From assembly GCA_007130355.1 (NCBI GenBank), contig SLSQ01000301.1:1-6447 (forward strand): a DNA stretch of 6,447 nucleotides. Direction: 5' to 3'. Numbering within the stretch: position 1 is the stretch's first letter; the number at the start of each line of letters is the position of its first letter. This document shows, one piece after another, positions 6,396-6,447 of the stretch. Source of the DNA: Trueperaceae bacterium (GTDB lineage: Bacteria; Deinococcota; Deinococci; Deinococcales; Trueperaceae). Made by a program: the position numbers and the translations under genes. The notes beneath the pieces were generated by a model. The model was not told the DNA's origin. It saw nothing but the letters and a program-made list of their open reading frames with translations, and made no database searches.

Positions 6396-6447
6396 GACGC
6401 GGCTCCCGCCACCCGAGGGGTGCCGCCTCGCCGATCGTGCCACATCC

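Larger units (their letters stand above)
6299..6447. other. Probable non-coding leader at the right edge
   Basis: This stretch lies upstream of the dehydrogenase and contains the ribosome site, the repeats and the palindrome. All three minus-strand frames are open here, but none looks like a gene. The frame ending in TGA at 6295-6297, overlapping the GTG, would fit translational coupling to an upstream gene, yet its codons often end in A or T, unlike the neighbours, and it is rich in Arg, Ala and Pro. I see no convincing promoter. Confidence 0.5.

Noticed and set aside
4128..6443. Long minus-strand open frame (about 771 codons) overlapping the HD-GYP and dehydrogenase genes
   Set aside because: It is a shifted frame of both genes, rich in Arg, Gly and Ala, with no recognisable motif. 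Its DPPLDPPLDP stretch only translates the 12-bp DNA repeat.
6296..6447. C-terminus of an upstream gene ending in a GTGA overlap with the dehydrogenase start
   Set aside because: The overlap geometry is attractive, but the peptide is Arg/Ala/Pro-rich, its third codon positions carry many A or T bases unlike neighbouring genes, and it passes through the repeats and palindrome.

Overview
The window is GC-rich bacterial chromosomal DNA, roughly two-thirds G+C or more. Its five protein-coding genes are densely packed, and the longest stretch without a gene is about 150 bases. Several starts lack a Shine-Dalgarno sequence, and one gene appears to be transcribed without a leader. That suits a high-GC lineage such as Actinomycetota or Deinococcota, but nothing here fixes the taxon. 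I see no tRNA, rRNA, CRISPR array, insertion sequence or phage gene.

Left part (1-3585, + strand): an ABC importer operon. It holds the C-terminal 204 residues of a periplasmic substrate-binding protein (cut by the window edge), a 563-residue permease made of two fused halves, and a 408-residue ATPase with a TOBE-type C-terminal domain. The family is the one that includes ferric-iron (Fbp), phosphosugar (Afu) and 2-aminoethylphosphonate importers. The visible ligand region lacks the tyrosine pair of the iron binders and has a His and an Asp instead, so I lean towards a phosphorylated or phosphonate ligand. Two strong RNA hairpins bracket the permease start codon and could set the ratio of binding protein to membrane components.

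Middle (3586-3712): a convergent intergenic gap with GC-rich hairpins, probably terminating transcription from both sides.

Right part (3713-6298, - strand): a membrane-bound HD-GYP phosphodiesterase with an N-terminal domain of about eight membrane segments, and upstream of it a D-2-hydroxyacid dehydrogenase. A -10-like TATACT lies 8 nt before the HD-GYP start codon and no ribosome site is visible, which suggests its own leaderless promoter. The dehydrogenase most likely starts at a GTG at 6298 with a good Shine-Dalgarno. The frame stays open further upstream, but that part runs through a repeat array.

Far right (6299-6447): a leader region with three 12-bp tandem repeats that run into a perfect 24-bp palindrome, flanked by an inverted copy of the repeat core. 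This is the least explained structure in the window.

The importer and the two - strand genes are in different transcription units. A shared pathway cannot be shown from sequence. I found no clearly new multi-gene system.
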